From Larix kaempferi (Eukaryota; Streptophyta; Pinopsida; Pinales; Pinaceae): a DNA stretch of 64,000 nucleotides. Positions 48,015 through 58,965 of the stretch are shown piece after piece. Below the pieces are notes generated by a model. That model did not search any database and was not told the origin of the DNA. It was given only the letters and a program-made list of their open reading frames with translations. Position numbers and translations under genes: made by a program. Position 1 is the first letter of the stretch, and each line of letters begins with the position of its first letter. The stretch is taken from positions 47,694,001 to 47,758,000 of the forward strand of contig BSBM01000486.1 of the NCBI GenBank assembly GCA_027924585.1, read 5' to 3'.

Positions 48015-48959
48015 TGTTAGGTGAGTTATATGTCGCAATAATTACGTTGCAGTGCGGTTGCCCAACTATTTACTTGTTAATCCGGGGTACGTAAACTGAC
48101 GAAGCACGTGCACTGTTGTGCAGGACTGAAGTAGATCTAATCTAACTTAATCTAATTTGCTGAAATCAAATTAATCTAGGAAGCATGGAAACACTAACTA
48201 AGAAAGCATTGAAATTGCGTAAGAGAAATACAACATGTGAAGAGTTAACAACAATAACATAAGTGAGCTCACATCTATAAATCCATAATCAAATGGCAAA
48301 CATGAAAGCATAACAATGGAAGCTTAAATCACATTAAGAATCTCAAATCAAAGATTAATCTAACAAGTACAAAATCCAATCCAATCCAACTTCATTACAA
48401 TCCTCTTACAAGCTTAATCTAACCTAATTCCAACCTAATGGAATGGAGAAGGAGCACTCTCCTTTATACATGAGAGTCCTTTAAGAAAAAGATAAGAATG
48501 CATTAATTACATATCCATTATTCTCTCAACTACTCTCAACCACTTTCCTATTATTACAAGATATTGTGCCTTCAAATCCTCCACATATCTCTCATGAATC
48601 CTAGATAAGATATGCCAACCAAATCTTCCATGATCTTCTCCTTAAGAATAGGCTTGAATAACTATCTCCTTTGGAATGGTGTAAGAGATAATTGAGAAGT
48701 CTCTTTGAATTAATCATTCACATATTCCTACACATTACAAAGCTCACACATAATTTGAGATATATATGAAAACATGTATATTTTCTAATATTTAATCATA
48801 AATTTACTCTTAATACTAAAATGAATAAAGTGGAAAATAATAATGTGAAACCCAAATGTATTTATGCAAATGATATGATGAAGGTTTAATAGGGCGATGA
48901 AATGTAAGGAATAGTGAAGGAAAAGGTGGATGAAAATACGACATTTCTGAGTCCTAACA
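48015..48959 (-). repeat. Right LTR (5' LTR) of the 10.4-kb element
   Basis: 945 bp, nearly identical to the left copy, TGTTAGG to CCTAACA. The target duplication gaaca follows at 48960-48964. Being next to the primer-binding site, it should hold the promoter, but I could not pick a TATA box with confidence. Confidence 0.95.
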
Positions 48960-49276
48960 GAACACACCTCCTCTATTTATACACATCTCCGACTTGTCTT
49001 TTACATTAACTAGGTCGGCCCCAACTTAACCACTGGGTTAAACACCCCATTACAACTGACTGGGCCAACCCCTCTAGGGTGGTCTAATAACCCTTTGACG
49101 CACATAACACATACAGGGCTGACCCCCACTAGGGAAGTCTAATAACCCAAGTTACCACATTCCGACGGAGGAATAAACATCTCTGAATATACAATAAGGT
49201 CTTCACAAAGGAATGAAACATCTTCAGAATAATAAAGTACAAATATAATATTCTTAGAAGTTACAATATTTCAACA
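48960..49276 (-). repeat. Copia left LTR (3' LTR), inner piece with duplicated gaaca
   Basis: Starts with the duplicated gaaca and continues acacctcctctatttataca, exactly as in the unbroken right LTR, to the end TTTCAACA at 49276. The two pieces without the duplicated bases sum to 605 bp. Confidence 0.9.
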
Positions 49277-49289
49277 CTCCCCCTTAACA
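49277..49289 (-). other. Polypurine tract of the Copia element
   Basis: The reverse strand reads TTAAGGGGGAG directly before the LTR start. It fixes the 3' end of the Copia internal region and the reverse orientation. Confidence 0.8.
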
Positions 49290-49494
49290 AGAAGGATATT
49301 ATAACAACATCTGCAGGAGCAAGGAGTCATCAACTACATGATACATGATACATCTATAAATCATTGGAAGCTTTCTCAACATCATCAGTAACTCAAGTAG
49401 TTACTGGAAAATCTTCAATACTAGAACATCAACATCTTCAGTACTGAGTCTTCATATTCTACAGCACTCGAAAAGCTATAGCAACATCATCATC

Positions 49495-49790
49495 TGGATC
49501 CTCACGATCATCAACATCGTCATCACACGATCATCAACATCGTCATCACACGATCATCAGCATCGTCATCACACTATCATCAGCATCATCATCACACGAT
49601 CATCAGCATCGTCATCACACGAACATCAGCATCATCATCATCAGCATCGTCATCACACGATCATCAGCATTATCATCACACGATCATCAAAATCGTCATC
49701 ACACGATCATCAGCATCGTCATCACACAATCATCAGCATCATCATCACACGATCATTAGCATCGTCATCACACGATCATCATAGCAGCAT
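49495..49790 (-). repeat. 23-bp tandem repeat (ATC-rich), about a dozen copies
   Basis: Units of 23 bases contain gatcatcagcatcgtcat followed by cacac, with changes such as cgt/cat and cag/caa and one shortened unit near 49635. It lies in the 3' untranslated part of the Copia element. Confidence 0.8.
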
Positions 49791-50029
49791 ACCCTGCAAA
49801 ACACATGATCCATTTAAGACACCATAACATGTCTAGGGACAATGCAGTCCACTCGTCAACTTAGACAAAGTCTAAGGACCATGTTTCGAAGACATATGTC
49901 TACGGATCAATTCAGGGACCGAAGTCCAGGGACGATACAATCCCCTCTCGTCCACTAGGGACCACTTCTCAGAGACATCTGTCTACGGATCAATTCAAGG
50001 ACCGAAGTTCAAGGACGATACAATCCCCT

Positions 50030-50290
50030 CTCGTACATTTTGAACTAGTGGTTCTGGGATGATGCAATCCCCATCACGTACATTTTGAACTAGTGGTTCC
50101 AGGATGATGCAATCCCCATCATGGACATTTTGAACTAGTGGTTCTGGGATGATGCAATCCCCATCACGTACATTTTGAACTAGTGGTTCCGGGATGATGC
50201 AATCCCCATCACGTACATTTTGAACTAGTGGTTCCGGGATGATGCAATCCCCATCACGTACATTTTGAACCAAGCGTTCAAGGATGATGC
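50030..50290 (-). repeat. 45-bp tandem repeat, about six copies, open in one frame
   Basis: The unit contains acattttgaactagtggttc and gatgatgcaatccccatcac. Because 45 is a multiple of three, the reverse strand stays open and spells a 15-residue period CIIPEPLVQNVRDGD about six times. Copies differ by single bases. It follows the RNase H stop in element orientation, so translation is unlikely. A related phrase at 49.90-50.03 kb (accgaagt[c/t]ca[g/a]gga, cgatacaatccc) suggests an older version of the unit. Confidence 0.85.
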
Positions 50291-50384
50291 AATCCTGACC
50301 ATAGCGCCAGTCATTTTTCATACTGGATATGACCTAGATTAAATCTAGGATTTTATCACCTATGAATGATCACTTGCTACAGTC

Positions 50385-50650
50385 CAGGAGCGAACATTAC
50401 ATCATTACAGGACCTGCGAATGATCACCTACTGCTACACTGAGCAGTCCAGGAGTGAACATTACATCATTCCAGTCAACCACAAAGCCAATACTATTTCA
50501 ATTGGGGTGTGACCTAGATCAAATCTAGGATTTACAACCTGTGAATGATCACCTGCTAATCCAAGAGCGAACATTACATCATTACAGGTTTCGTGAATGA
50601 TCACCCACTGCTGAGCAGTGCAGGAGCGCACATTACATCATTCACCAACA
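50385..50650 (-). repeat. Irregular repeat with GTGAATGATCACC / GAACATTACATCATT
   Basis: The paired phrases [t/c]gaatgatcacc and gagcgaacattacatcatt alternate about four times, at spacings of 40-110 bases and with variable filler. TGATCA within it is palindromic. It is the third repeat family in this Copia 3' region. Confidence 0.65.
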
Positions 50651-50809
50651 TCTTTCTCAAAGACAAGAGTCTACGGATCAATTCAGGGACCGAAGTCTAG
50701 GGATGATACAATCCCTCCTCGTCCACTTAGAAAAAGTCTAAGGACCATGCATCGACCTCATCGTCGTAACCGAAAACCTCATCATCGACCTCATCGTCGG
50801 AACAGGTAA

Positions 50810-50965
50810 CCTCATCATCAATACAAGTATCCACATCATCAACACAAGTATTCATACCAATACAAGTATACACATCATCAATACAAGTATCCACACCAAT
50901 ACAAGTATACACATCATCAATACAAGTATCCATACCAATACAAGTATCCACATCATCGATACAGC
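50810..50965 (-). repeat. Tandem repeat with CATCATCAATACAAGTAT units
   Basis: Units alternate acatcatcaatacaagtat and c[c/a]acaccaatacaagtat at about 19-20 bases, forming dimers of about 39 bases. It is the fourth array in the same 1.7-kb stretch. Confidence 0.75.
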
Positions 50966-51037
50966 ATCCTCATCAATACAGTATCCACATCATCGACCTT
51001 ACCATCGATACAGGCAATCTCATCATCAGCGACCATA

Positions 51038-52560
51038 TCACTCCCCCTTTCGAGGAGGGTCTTTTTGAACTACACCAAGCTTGTCTTGGAAATACTCAAA
51101 CTTTACTCGAGACAGAGGTTTGGTCAACATATCAACAACTTGTTCGTCAGTGCTCATATACTCGAGCTTGATAGCTCCTTTCTGCACCATATCCCATATA
51201 TAGAAATATTGGATCTCTATGTGCTTTGACTTATCATGGAACACTGGATTCTCTGTCATCTTGATACAACTCTAGTTGTCACACAGGATCACAGTGAGGT
51301 CCATCTCTAAGTCAAACAATCCTTATAACAAATTCCGAAGCCATAGCGCTTCACAACTAGCAGAGCAAGCAACTATATATCTCGCTTCAATTGTACTGAG
51401 AGACACACTATATTGCTTCCTGCTAAACCACGAGATCATGGCAGATCCCAGACAATAACATCCGCCCAATGTACACTTCCTGCCCAATCAGCATCTATGT
51501 AGCCATACAATCTGAAGTCATGATCTCCAAGATAACATAGACCAAAGTCTATCATACCCTTTAGGTACCTCATCACATGCTTTGCATCTATCAGGTGAAC
51601 ACACCTAGGGTCCACTAGATACTGATTCAAGGTGTTCACAACAAAGCATATATCTGGCCTTGTACTCGTTAGATACATCAATGACCCAATAATCTGTTTG
51701 TATAGAGTCACATCCACTAACTCTGATGAGTCATCCGCTAACAGCTTCAAGTTGGAATCCATGAGAGTGGCCATGGTTGTAAATTCCAACATATCAAATC
51801 TTATCAAGATTTATCAGCATACTTTCCTTGGTTGAGAAAGATTCCTTCTGAGCCTTGCCATACTTCCAGACCTAGGAAGTAATGCATCAATCCGAGATCT
51901 TTCATCTCAAATTCTGTAGCTAGCTTCTTCTTGCTTTCCATGATCTATTTCTCATTCCCTGTCAAAAAGAGATCATCCACATATAATAATAGTATCATCC
52001 ATAACCTTAAGGTAAAGGTTAGGAACAACTTTACTTCTGGTAAAGCCCAAGCCTGTCAAGAAACTGTCAATTCTCCCTCTGTGACTGAACATCATTCACA
52101 CTCTGTATTGAGTGATCTTATGCATATCTATCTATGCCATCTCTCGTCAGATGGGTCTACTGATATGAGACTCAATATCATTCGAACTCTATGGTGAGTT
52201 CCTTCTTGCATACATGTCATCTGTATATAGAAACCATCTTCAACCTTGTAGCAAAGGTTGAGATCCACATCACCCATGGTGATCATTAAGCTCATCAAAT
52301 GACTATCGATCCTGGGTACCCATACAGGGATTTCTTCAATTGAATCTTGGGAGTTTTCTCGATTCACACTTCTTCTTCAATTACACCATTGAGAGAACAA
52401 TATTATCTGTCTACTTGGAGCAAACATCTCGTCATGATCCTCTTCCTCTTTCTAAGAGAATATTCTAGCCACGAGCCTTCTATAGTATGTTTGATTTGTA
52501 AATCTTCTTGTTGAACATCCATCACTTGTTCAGTGTTCATCATTCTTCATGATCTTTCCT
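51038..52560 (-). pseudogene. Copia reverse transcriptase and RNase H remnant
   Basis: On the reverse strand the RT entry (KARLVARGFSQKE-type text, here ARIFS and KEEEDHDEMFAP) is near 52.46 kb. The RT active site LLLYVDDLFLTG has YVDD at 51972-51983, followed by [20 protein letters not shown] and LYKQIIGSLMYLTSTRPDIC. RNase H follows (LYGYIDADWAGS near 51.5 kb, SLSTIEARYIVACSAS, and HDKSKHIEIQYFYI near 51.22 kb). It ends with the conserved tail DEQVVDMLTKPLSRVKFEYF and a stop near 51040. Frameshifts (near 51.80 and 52.2 kb) and stops break it into four pieces. It is the only part of pol left in the element. Confidence 0.9.
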
Positions 52561-53800
52561 ACAAATCAAAATTAAGTACATGATTAGTAATACTTCATAA
52601 TCATCAAATCATGTTGACATGATAACCTATTATGCATACAAATATGATTTTCATAGTTATGCTACTATCTTGACCAATACTTTGGCACAACACTTTTCCA
52701 TATCCTGTATGCATACAGTGGCTATCTAGATGCCTTCCATCTCTACCAGAACATACTGTCGAGAGCGTGCACAACTCTCAGCATGTAAGCAAAGAGGTTT
52801 CATTCTAGACAATCAACAATGGAATGTTTTTCCAACTTACCAATCATATGCATATTAGTAGTATACTGTTCAATGCTATATGAATGCTTACACTTAGCAT
52901 GATATATTCTAGAAATACAAATATGCATACAACTATTATGAGCAATATCATATACTATTCAGTAATTCAAATAACAATTTAAATACTTATCTTTTTATGT
53001 CTTGTGAGGTTGCATCCTTCTTCATCTCGACTTCCCTTCCATGTCATGAGCTTCTATCCATCCTTGACCACTATGCATGATTAAGTGTGCACTAGTGTCA
53101 TCATCATGATCTCATACATAATCATACATTCATTAGTATAAACTTAATATTATCAAAACATTATGATTCTAAGTAATCTTGAATATGTATGGTCGTGATC
53201 ATTCAATACATGGGTATACTAAGATCCTAGCACAAAGTAGGATTCTAACTTGACATAGGAAAACATACCTGGATTAGTATACATGCTTAGTTATGTCTAA
53301 CATACCCAAACAATATCTTTATTCTCTTCAATGATTTAGAGACCTTGTGCTAGTAACCTACATACCTCATAAGTTAAGCATAGTAGAAATAAATCATACA
53401 TACCTCGTAAGTAGAGCTTCTAAAGACTATGGATAAGTCTTTTGTCTTTATGTTATCATGGTCATAGAACTTGATTTGTCTTTCTTGATGTCCCTGTCTT
53501 TTGTTAGAAGACAACATCATCCTCATACAACACCATAGGTGCATTAGTACAATCATATAACCTTGATCAAAGAATGTCTTCTATCATTCACATGCAGTCA
53601 TACTTTTACTAGGGTGATAAGAAAATTCTAAGATTAATCAAGATTGTACTAACCTCAATAATATGAAGACAAGCATATTATAAACTTAGTCATGAACAGA
53701 TTTCAACACATACCTGTATCTCCTCAAGTCATACCTGTTAGGGAATTCTTGTAGTCTTCTTATGTAAGGCCTTAGCCTCATCTCCCCCTTAAACTGGATC
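52561..53800. other. Copia interior without recognisable gag or integrase
   Basis: AT-rich sequence between the RT remnant and the leader. In an intact element this space would hold gag, protease and integrase. Nothing in any frame resembles these domains, so the region was deleted and replaced or has decayed beyond recognition. Confidence 0.5.
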
Positions 53801-53805
53801 TGGAG

Positions 53806-54300
53806 CTCGATTAGGGTTTGTCAGAGAAACCCTAAAAAATTTAAACTTTGACTTTCACACTTCTGAATGGATTGAAAGATGTGCCTTTCTGAGCTGATCA
53901 AGCTAGCATACTTCAATTTTGAAATCTCCAAAATTTGACCCCTCAAAATTTCCTTTGAAACTTCTGGATCTTTTGGAGAGGATCCCGAACTAGGGTTTTA
54001 TGAAGCCCACCCTTATTCCCAATCAAAAGGTTTGATCCAAATCTCTAAACTTCTATTTTTCTGAGGATCTTCCAGCCATGGTCACAGACTTAAAAAATTC
54101 CAACTTTTGCAGAAGCCCTTATTTTCCACCTTTCCGATCAAAGTCCCGAACTAGGGTTTGATCAAGCCCACCCTTCTGACCAACCAAAAAATTCGATCTT
54201 GGTCTCTAAATTTTGATTTTTCTAAGTAGTATTCAGCCGTGGACTCCAATTCCAAAAATTCCAACTTTCTCTGAAACACTAATTTTCCACAGCAGTGACG
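53806..54300 (-). repeat. Diverged tandem repeats of about 161 bp in the Copia leader
   Basis: cccgaactagggttt starts at 53983 and 54144 and is followed both times by aagcccaccctt, then related text to ttttccac. An older copy seems to start at about 53806 (gattagggtttgtcag). The duplication breakpoint at 54000 falls inside this repeat. Confidence 0.6.
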
Positions 54301-54952
54301 ATTCAAGAATGAAGGTGCTCAAAATCCAAATCTGTTTTGACAGAAATATGCACCTGATTGTTTCTGGTGTAACTCCGAAATTAAAAATCCACAGGGTCTG
54401 AAACTTCTACTTGTGGTAGCCCGACCTGTCCTCTTTCAAACCCTATAGTTCTGACCTCAATTGGATTCTCTGATAGAGAGTTATGCCAAGTGTCACATGA
54501 CCTGTTTATGGGATAAAACAGGAGAGTGAACTTATACGGCATGCCACGTGTCACTGGTTCAACTTCGGCCTCTGAAAAAGTTACCTGAGATATTACAATC
54601 CGTGCAATACCTGTCAATTTTTATGAAATTTCATTTGGAGCTTCCTAGCCCAAGTTATGACCTTTTTTCCTAGATCACCTGATTATGACTGAGATCTGGA
54701 AGAGGCAGAAACCCTAACTTGTACTGATCATAACTCACAAAGTACAACTAATCGGAGGGTTTCCTTTGGACAAAAGGTACATGGGGATGTTATCTACGAC
54801 ATGTAAAGGTTTCAAATCCTAAACGTTCTCCAAAATGGATTTATAGCGAAAGTGCCACGATGACTTGTTTTTTATATACAAAAACCTAACCTTCAAATTG
54901 TCGCAAGTGAAGTAAGTGTTGTAAGTGCTATACATTGCCTTCCTTTAGGTTA

Positions 54953-54964
54953 GCTCTGATACCA
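54953..54964 (-). other. Primer-binding site, tRNA-Met type, first copy
   Basis: The reverse strand reads TGGTATCAGAGC, the standard Copia site complementary to initiator tRNA-Met, directly beside the middle LTR. Confidence 0.9.
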
Positions 54965-57378
54965 TGTTAAGATTTAATATGCTAAGACAGAAAATATCAG
55001 GATTACATTCCATTTCACAACAATAGCATATACAGGATCATTGAAAGAACAACAAGCACAACATAAACACAAGAGACACAGATTTATCCTAGGAAACCCT
55101 CATGGGGAAGAAAACCCAGCAAAGCTTCCTCAATATAGATGACTAGAAAATACAAAGATGTAATCCACAACCATGAGCTCCTTCTCCTCCACAGTAGATC
55201 TCTCTCTCACTTATGCGCTATTCACAAGTGAGTGCAATGTGTGTTAAATGAGGAACACACCTCCTATATTTATACACATCTCCGACTTGTCTTTTACATT
55301 AACTAGGTCGGACCCAACTTAACCACTGGGTTAAACCATGGGGGGTTCACTGGAAAGGAAATATCATATCACGTCCATTCATATTGGGGGTTTGAATACT
55401 CTTAAAAACCTAAAAAATATATTTCTTCATATTAGGGGTCAAGGGGGGTTTTTAATTTGACACAGAAATATAAATATTGGGGGTTATTTTATTTGGGTGG
55501 ACGGAGGAATAACCTCCAAATCATGGGATGGATTCATACCTACAACTCATGGGCTCAATTTAGACCCACCTAAAACTTAAAGACCCTCCATTTTTATTTG
55601 ATATTGCTTACGATCCTAAGTTTTGCATAAATATGATAATAATGTACCAATAATAATATCGATGGAAGTCTCTTTGGATTACTGGCCTTAAGAAATACTC
55701 ATTTAATAGCTTACTTAGGCTTGGTTTGAATTGATGTTATATTTGTTTCCATCTTTAAGTTAAGAGATGTAGCTAATTGGGATTTCTGGAGTCGAACAAT
55801 TGTACTGTATTTTTTGTAGGCATTCAAGTAAAAGATCTAACTCTTCATATTTTAGGTTGGGTTTTAGGTGGGTATTGAGATTCAATCAAACCTTGCTCCA
55901 TGAAAACCAAGAAAAGTGAGATCAATCTTTCTTGGCTCACTAGAACAAAAAAAAGTTACATCAATCTTTCTTGACTAATTGTTTCTTTCAACTTTTTGTA
56001 TTTTTATTTAACATTTTCACATTGCTAGTTAGGAATAGTTGTTAGATTGAGTTATATTTGGCACATTCATAATTGTAATTTCAATTATTTTATACAAGGT
56101 ATCCATCTTAATATTGTATTGGAATTGACATGAACATAGGTGAAAATATAAATCCTTATTTACATACCCTATGTGTTATCGTTACCATGAAATGGTATCA
56201 TATAAGTCTCACCATCTGTGTATATTTATAACTATTTCATGCTTGAAACCTAATAATGGAGATCCCCCCCTCTCTTGTAAAAAAAAACTAGATATAACCC
56301 AAGAAAATGTAACTAAATGTTGTTAATTCCCTTGATTGCAAGAATACATGTAGAGGAAGTGGAGGAAATTCATTGCATCTTATGAATGACCCAAATCCAA
56401 GCTATGCATATGATCATATGGTGTTATTGGAAAGTAAGAGGAATTTTGTTGTGTTCATTTGGGTTCAAACATCAACGATGTTTGTTTTGATAGGAAGGTA
56501 GGGGATCCATCCAAGAAAGGGTTTCAATTTTGAATTTTTATGGAGTTTAATTTATTAATATTATAGAAAACATGAGCTCTCTATGGCTATACTTCTATTT
56601 ACCTGACATAAATTGGTAGATTGGCAGACTGTGGTGTGAAACATATGCAGTTCTCATATTTTCTAAGCATTACAATAATTATTGGACTACCAGCCTTTTA
56701 TATTCTTTGTTATGTTGATCTATTGACTGGGTTTCCTTTTACATTTTCCCTTCCCAATACTATTTCATTGGGTCTTCCACTATCCAACACTACAAATTGA
56801 TCAATTACCCCTATAATCCTGGTGGGATCTTTATTAACATTATACTATTATTTTACTTAGCATCATGTTTCATTATACTAAGACATGTTACGGATCTTGT
56901 TTGTTACAACTTGATAATATGATATAATGGGGATATTAAAAATGGGTTGATAAAAACGGATACATACAATATCTGGTGAAACTAGGGGTTTTCTTAATTG
57001 GAAAGGCATATTGGGAGGGGGGTTCAACAATGAAATTTTAGGAGGAATTTTCCAATATTTAGAAAAATTAGGGATATTCTTTAATATCATGCGAACGATC
57101 GTGCTATGTAACAATTTTACTGAGTGAACCCCCCGTGGGTTAAACACCCCATTACAACTGACTGGGCCGACCCCTCTAGGGTGGTCTAATAACCCTTTGA
57201 CCCACATAACACATACAGGGCCGACCCCCACTAGGGAAGTCTAATAACCCAAGTTATCACATTCAGACGGAGGAATAAACATCTCCGGATATACAATAAG
57301 GTCTTCACGGAGGAATGAAACATCTCCGGAATAATAAAGTACAAATATAATATTCTTAGAAGTTACAATATTTCAACA
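54965..57378 (-). repeat. Middle Copia LTR, interrupted by a hAT-like element
   Basis: TGTTAAGATTT at 54965 to TTTCAACA at 57378. Pieces 54965-55336 (372 bp) and 57146-57378 (233 bp) sum to 605 bp, the same as the other two copies. Confidence 0.9.
55337..57137. mobile_element. Non-autonomous hAT-like DNA transposon
   Basis: The ends are inverted 15-bp repeats CAYGGGGGGTTCACT (one C/T difference), flanked by the 8-bp target duplication ggttaaac (55329-55336 and 57138-57145). The uninterrupted LTRs contain a single copy. An 8-bp duplication and CA-start ends fit hAT. The flanking tg also matches, so a 9-10-bp MULE-type reading is possible. The 1.8-kb interior has no transposase-like frame and contains several G-run words near the left end. 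It is present only in the middle LTR, so it arrived after the tandem duplication. Confidence 0.8.
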
Positions 57379-58348
57379 AGTACATGGAGAATGATGAAGC
57401 CCACCCTTATTCCCAATCAAAAGGTTTGATCCAAAGCTCTAAACTTCTATTTTTCTGAGGAGCTTCTAGCCGTGGTCACAGAATTAAAAAAATTCAACTT
57501 TTGCAGAAGCCCTTATTTTCCACCTTTCCGATCAAAGTCCCGAACTAGGGTTTGATCAAGCCCACCCTTCTGACCAACCAAAAAATTCGATCTTGGTCTC
57601 TAAATTTTGATTTTTCTAAGTAGTATTCAGCCGTGGACTCCAATTCCACAAATTCCAACTCTCTCTGAAAAACTAATTTTCCACAGCAGTGACGATTCAA
57701 GAATGAAGGTGCTCAAAATCCAAATCTGTTTTGACAGAAATAAGCACTTGATTGTTTATGGTGTAACTCCGAAATTAAAAATCCACAGGATCTGAAACTT
57801 CTACTTGTGGTAGCCCGACCTGTCCTCTTTCAAACCCCATAGTTCTGACCTCAATTGGATTCTCTGATAGAGAGTTATGCCAAGTGTCACAACATGACCT
57901 TTTTATGGGATAAAATAGGAGAGCGAACTTGTACGGTGTGCCATGTGTCACTGGTTCAACTTCGGCCTCTAAAAAAGTTACTTGAGATAGTACAATCCGT
58001 GCAATACCTGTCAATTTTTACGAAATTTCATTTGGAGATTCCTAGCCCAAGTTATGACCTTTTTTCCTAGATCACCTGATTATGACTAAGATCTGGAAGA
58101 GGCAGAAACCCTAACTTGTACTGATCATAACTCACAAAGTACAACGAATATGAGGGTTTCCTTGGACAAAAGGTACATGGGGATGTTATGTATGACTTGT
58201 AAAGGTTTCAGATTCTAAACCTTCTCCAAAATGGATTTATAGCGAAAGTTCCACGATGACTGGTTTTTTATATACAAAACCCTAACCTTCAAATTGTCGC
58301 AAGTGAGGTAAGTGTCGTAAGTGCCATACATTGCCTTCCTTCAGGTTA

Positions 58349-58360
58349 GCTCTGATACCA
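58349..58360 (-). other. Primer-binding site, tRNA-Met type, second copy
   Basis: TGGTATCAGAGC on the reverse strand beside the right LTR. This is the original 5' end of the Copia internal region. Confidence 0.9.
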
Positions 58361-58965
58361 TGTTAAGATTTAATATGCTAAGACAGAAAATATCAGGATC
58401 ACATTCCATTTCACAACAATAGCATATACAAGATCATTGAAAGAACAACAAGCACAACATAAACACAAGAGACACAGATTTATCCTGGGAAACCCTCATG
58501 GGGAAGAAAACCCAGCAAAGCTTCCTCAATATAGATGACCAGAAAATACAAAGATGTAATCCACAACCATGAGCTCCTTCTCCTCCACATTAGATCTCTC
58601 TCTCACTTATGCGCTATTCACAAGTGAGTGCAATGTGTGTTAAATGAGGAACACACCTCCTCTATTTATACACATCTCCGACTTGTCTTTTACATTAACT
58701 AGGTCGGCCCCAACTTAACCACTGGGTTAAACACCCCATTACAACTGACTGGGCCGACCCCTCTAGGGTGGTCTAATAACCCTTTGACCCACATAACACA
58801 TACAGGGCCGACCTCCACTAGGGAAGTCTAATAACCCAAGTTACCACATTCGGAGGGAGGAATAAACATCTCCGGATATACAATAAGGTCTTCAAAGAGG
58901 AATGAAACATCTCCGGAATAATAAAGTACAAATATAATATTCTTAGAAGTTACAATATTTCAACA
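58361..58965 (-). repeat. Right Copia LTR (5' LTR), uninterrupted
   Basis: 605 bp from TGTTAAGATTT to TTTCAACA. It preserves the empty sites of both the 10.4-kb element (gaggaacacacc) and the hAT-like element (actgggttaaacacccc), which allows both insertions to be mapped to the base. Confidence 0.95.

Larger units (their letters stand above)
38516..48959 (-). mobile_element. 10.4-kb non-autonomous LTR element (LARD-like) nested in the Copia LTR
   Basis: The boundaries are exact: TGTTAGG at 38516, CCTAACA at 48959, and target duplication gaaca on both sides (38511-38515, 48960-48964). The unbroken Copia LTR copies show the empty site. The LTRs are 946 and 945 bp and differ at about 7 substitutions and one indel by my reading, so insertion is recent. 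A primer-binding site matching the 3' end of tRNA-Asp abuts the right LTR, which gives reverse orientation. The 8.5-kb interior has no gag, pol or integrase. It holds a short opening frame, exon-like fragments, minisatellites and non-coding text. This fits a large retrotransposon derivative moved by enzymes of a Gypsy-type partner; tRNA-Asp priming is common there. Confidence 0.9.
54000..57396. repeat. Tandem duplication, left unit (leader + middle LTR + 18-bp flank)
   Basis: From aagcccaccc at 54003 this unit runs through the leader, primer site and middle LTR (54965-57378) to agtacatggagaatgatg (57379-57396), which is genomic DNA from right of the Copia element. The second unit starts at once with aagcccaccc at 57397. 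Without the hAT-like insertion and its duplicated 8 bases the unit is about 1,585 bp. Confidence 0.9.
38223..58965 (-). mobile_element. Degenerate Copia retrotransposon with three LTRs, nested insertions inside
   Basis: Orientation is reverse. The 5' LTR is at the right (58361-58965), with a tRNA-Met-type primer site beside it. RT-RNase H remnants lie at 52.5-51.04 kb. A long 3' UTR full of tandem repeats (51.0-49.3 kb) leads to a polypurine tract and the 3' LTR at the left (38223-38515 plus 48965-49276). All LTR copies are 605 bp after removal of insertions, start TGTTAAGATTT and end TTTCAACA. The outer ends carry the agtac target duplication. Gag, protease and integrase are not recognisable, so it is a deletion derivative. 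The third LTR in the middle comes from a tandem duplication, described separately. Confidence 0.9.

Noticed and set aside
50030-50290. Regularly spaced 45-bp repeats that might suggest a CRISPR array
   Set aside because: The copies are contiguous with no unique spacers, the genome is plant nuclear, and the array lies in a Copia 3' region. It is an ordinary tandem repeat.
55337-57137. Mutator-like element with 9-10-bp duplication
   Set aside because: The extra matching bases (tg) are also the inner ends of the inverted repeats. The most symmetric reading gives CA...TG ends and an 8-bp duplication, favouring hAT, so MULE is kept only as an alternative.
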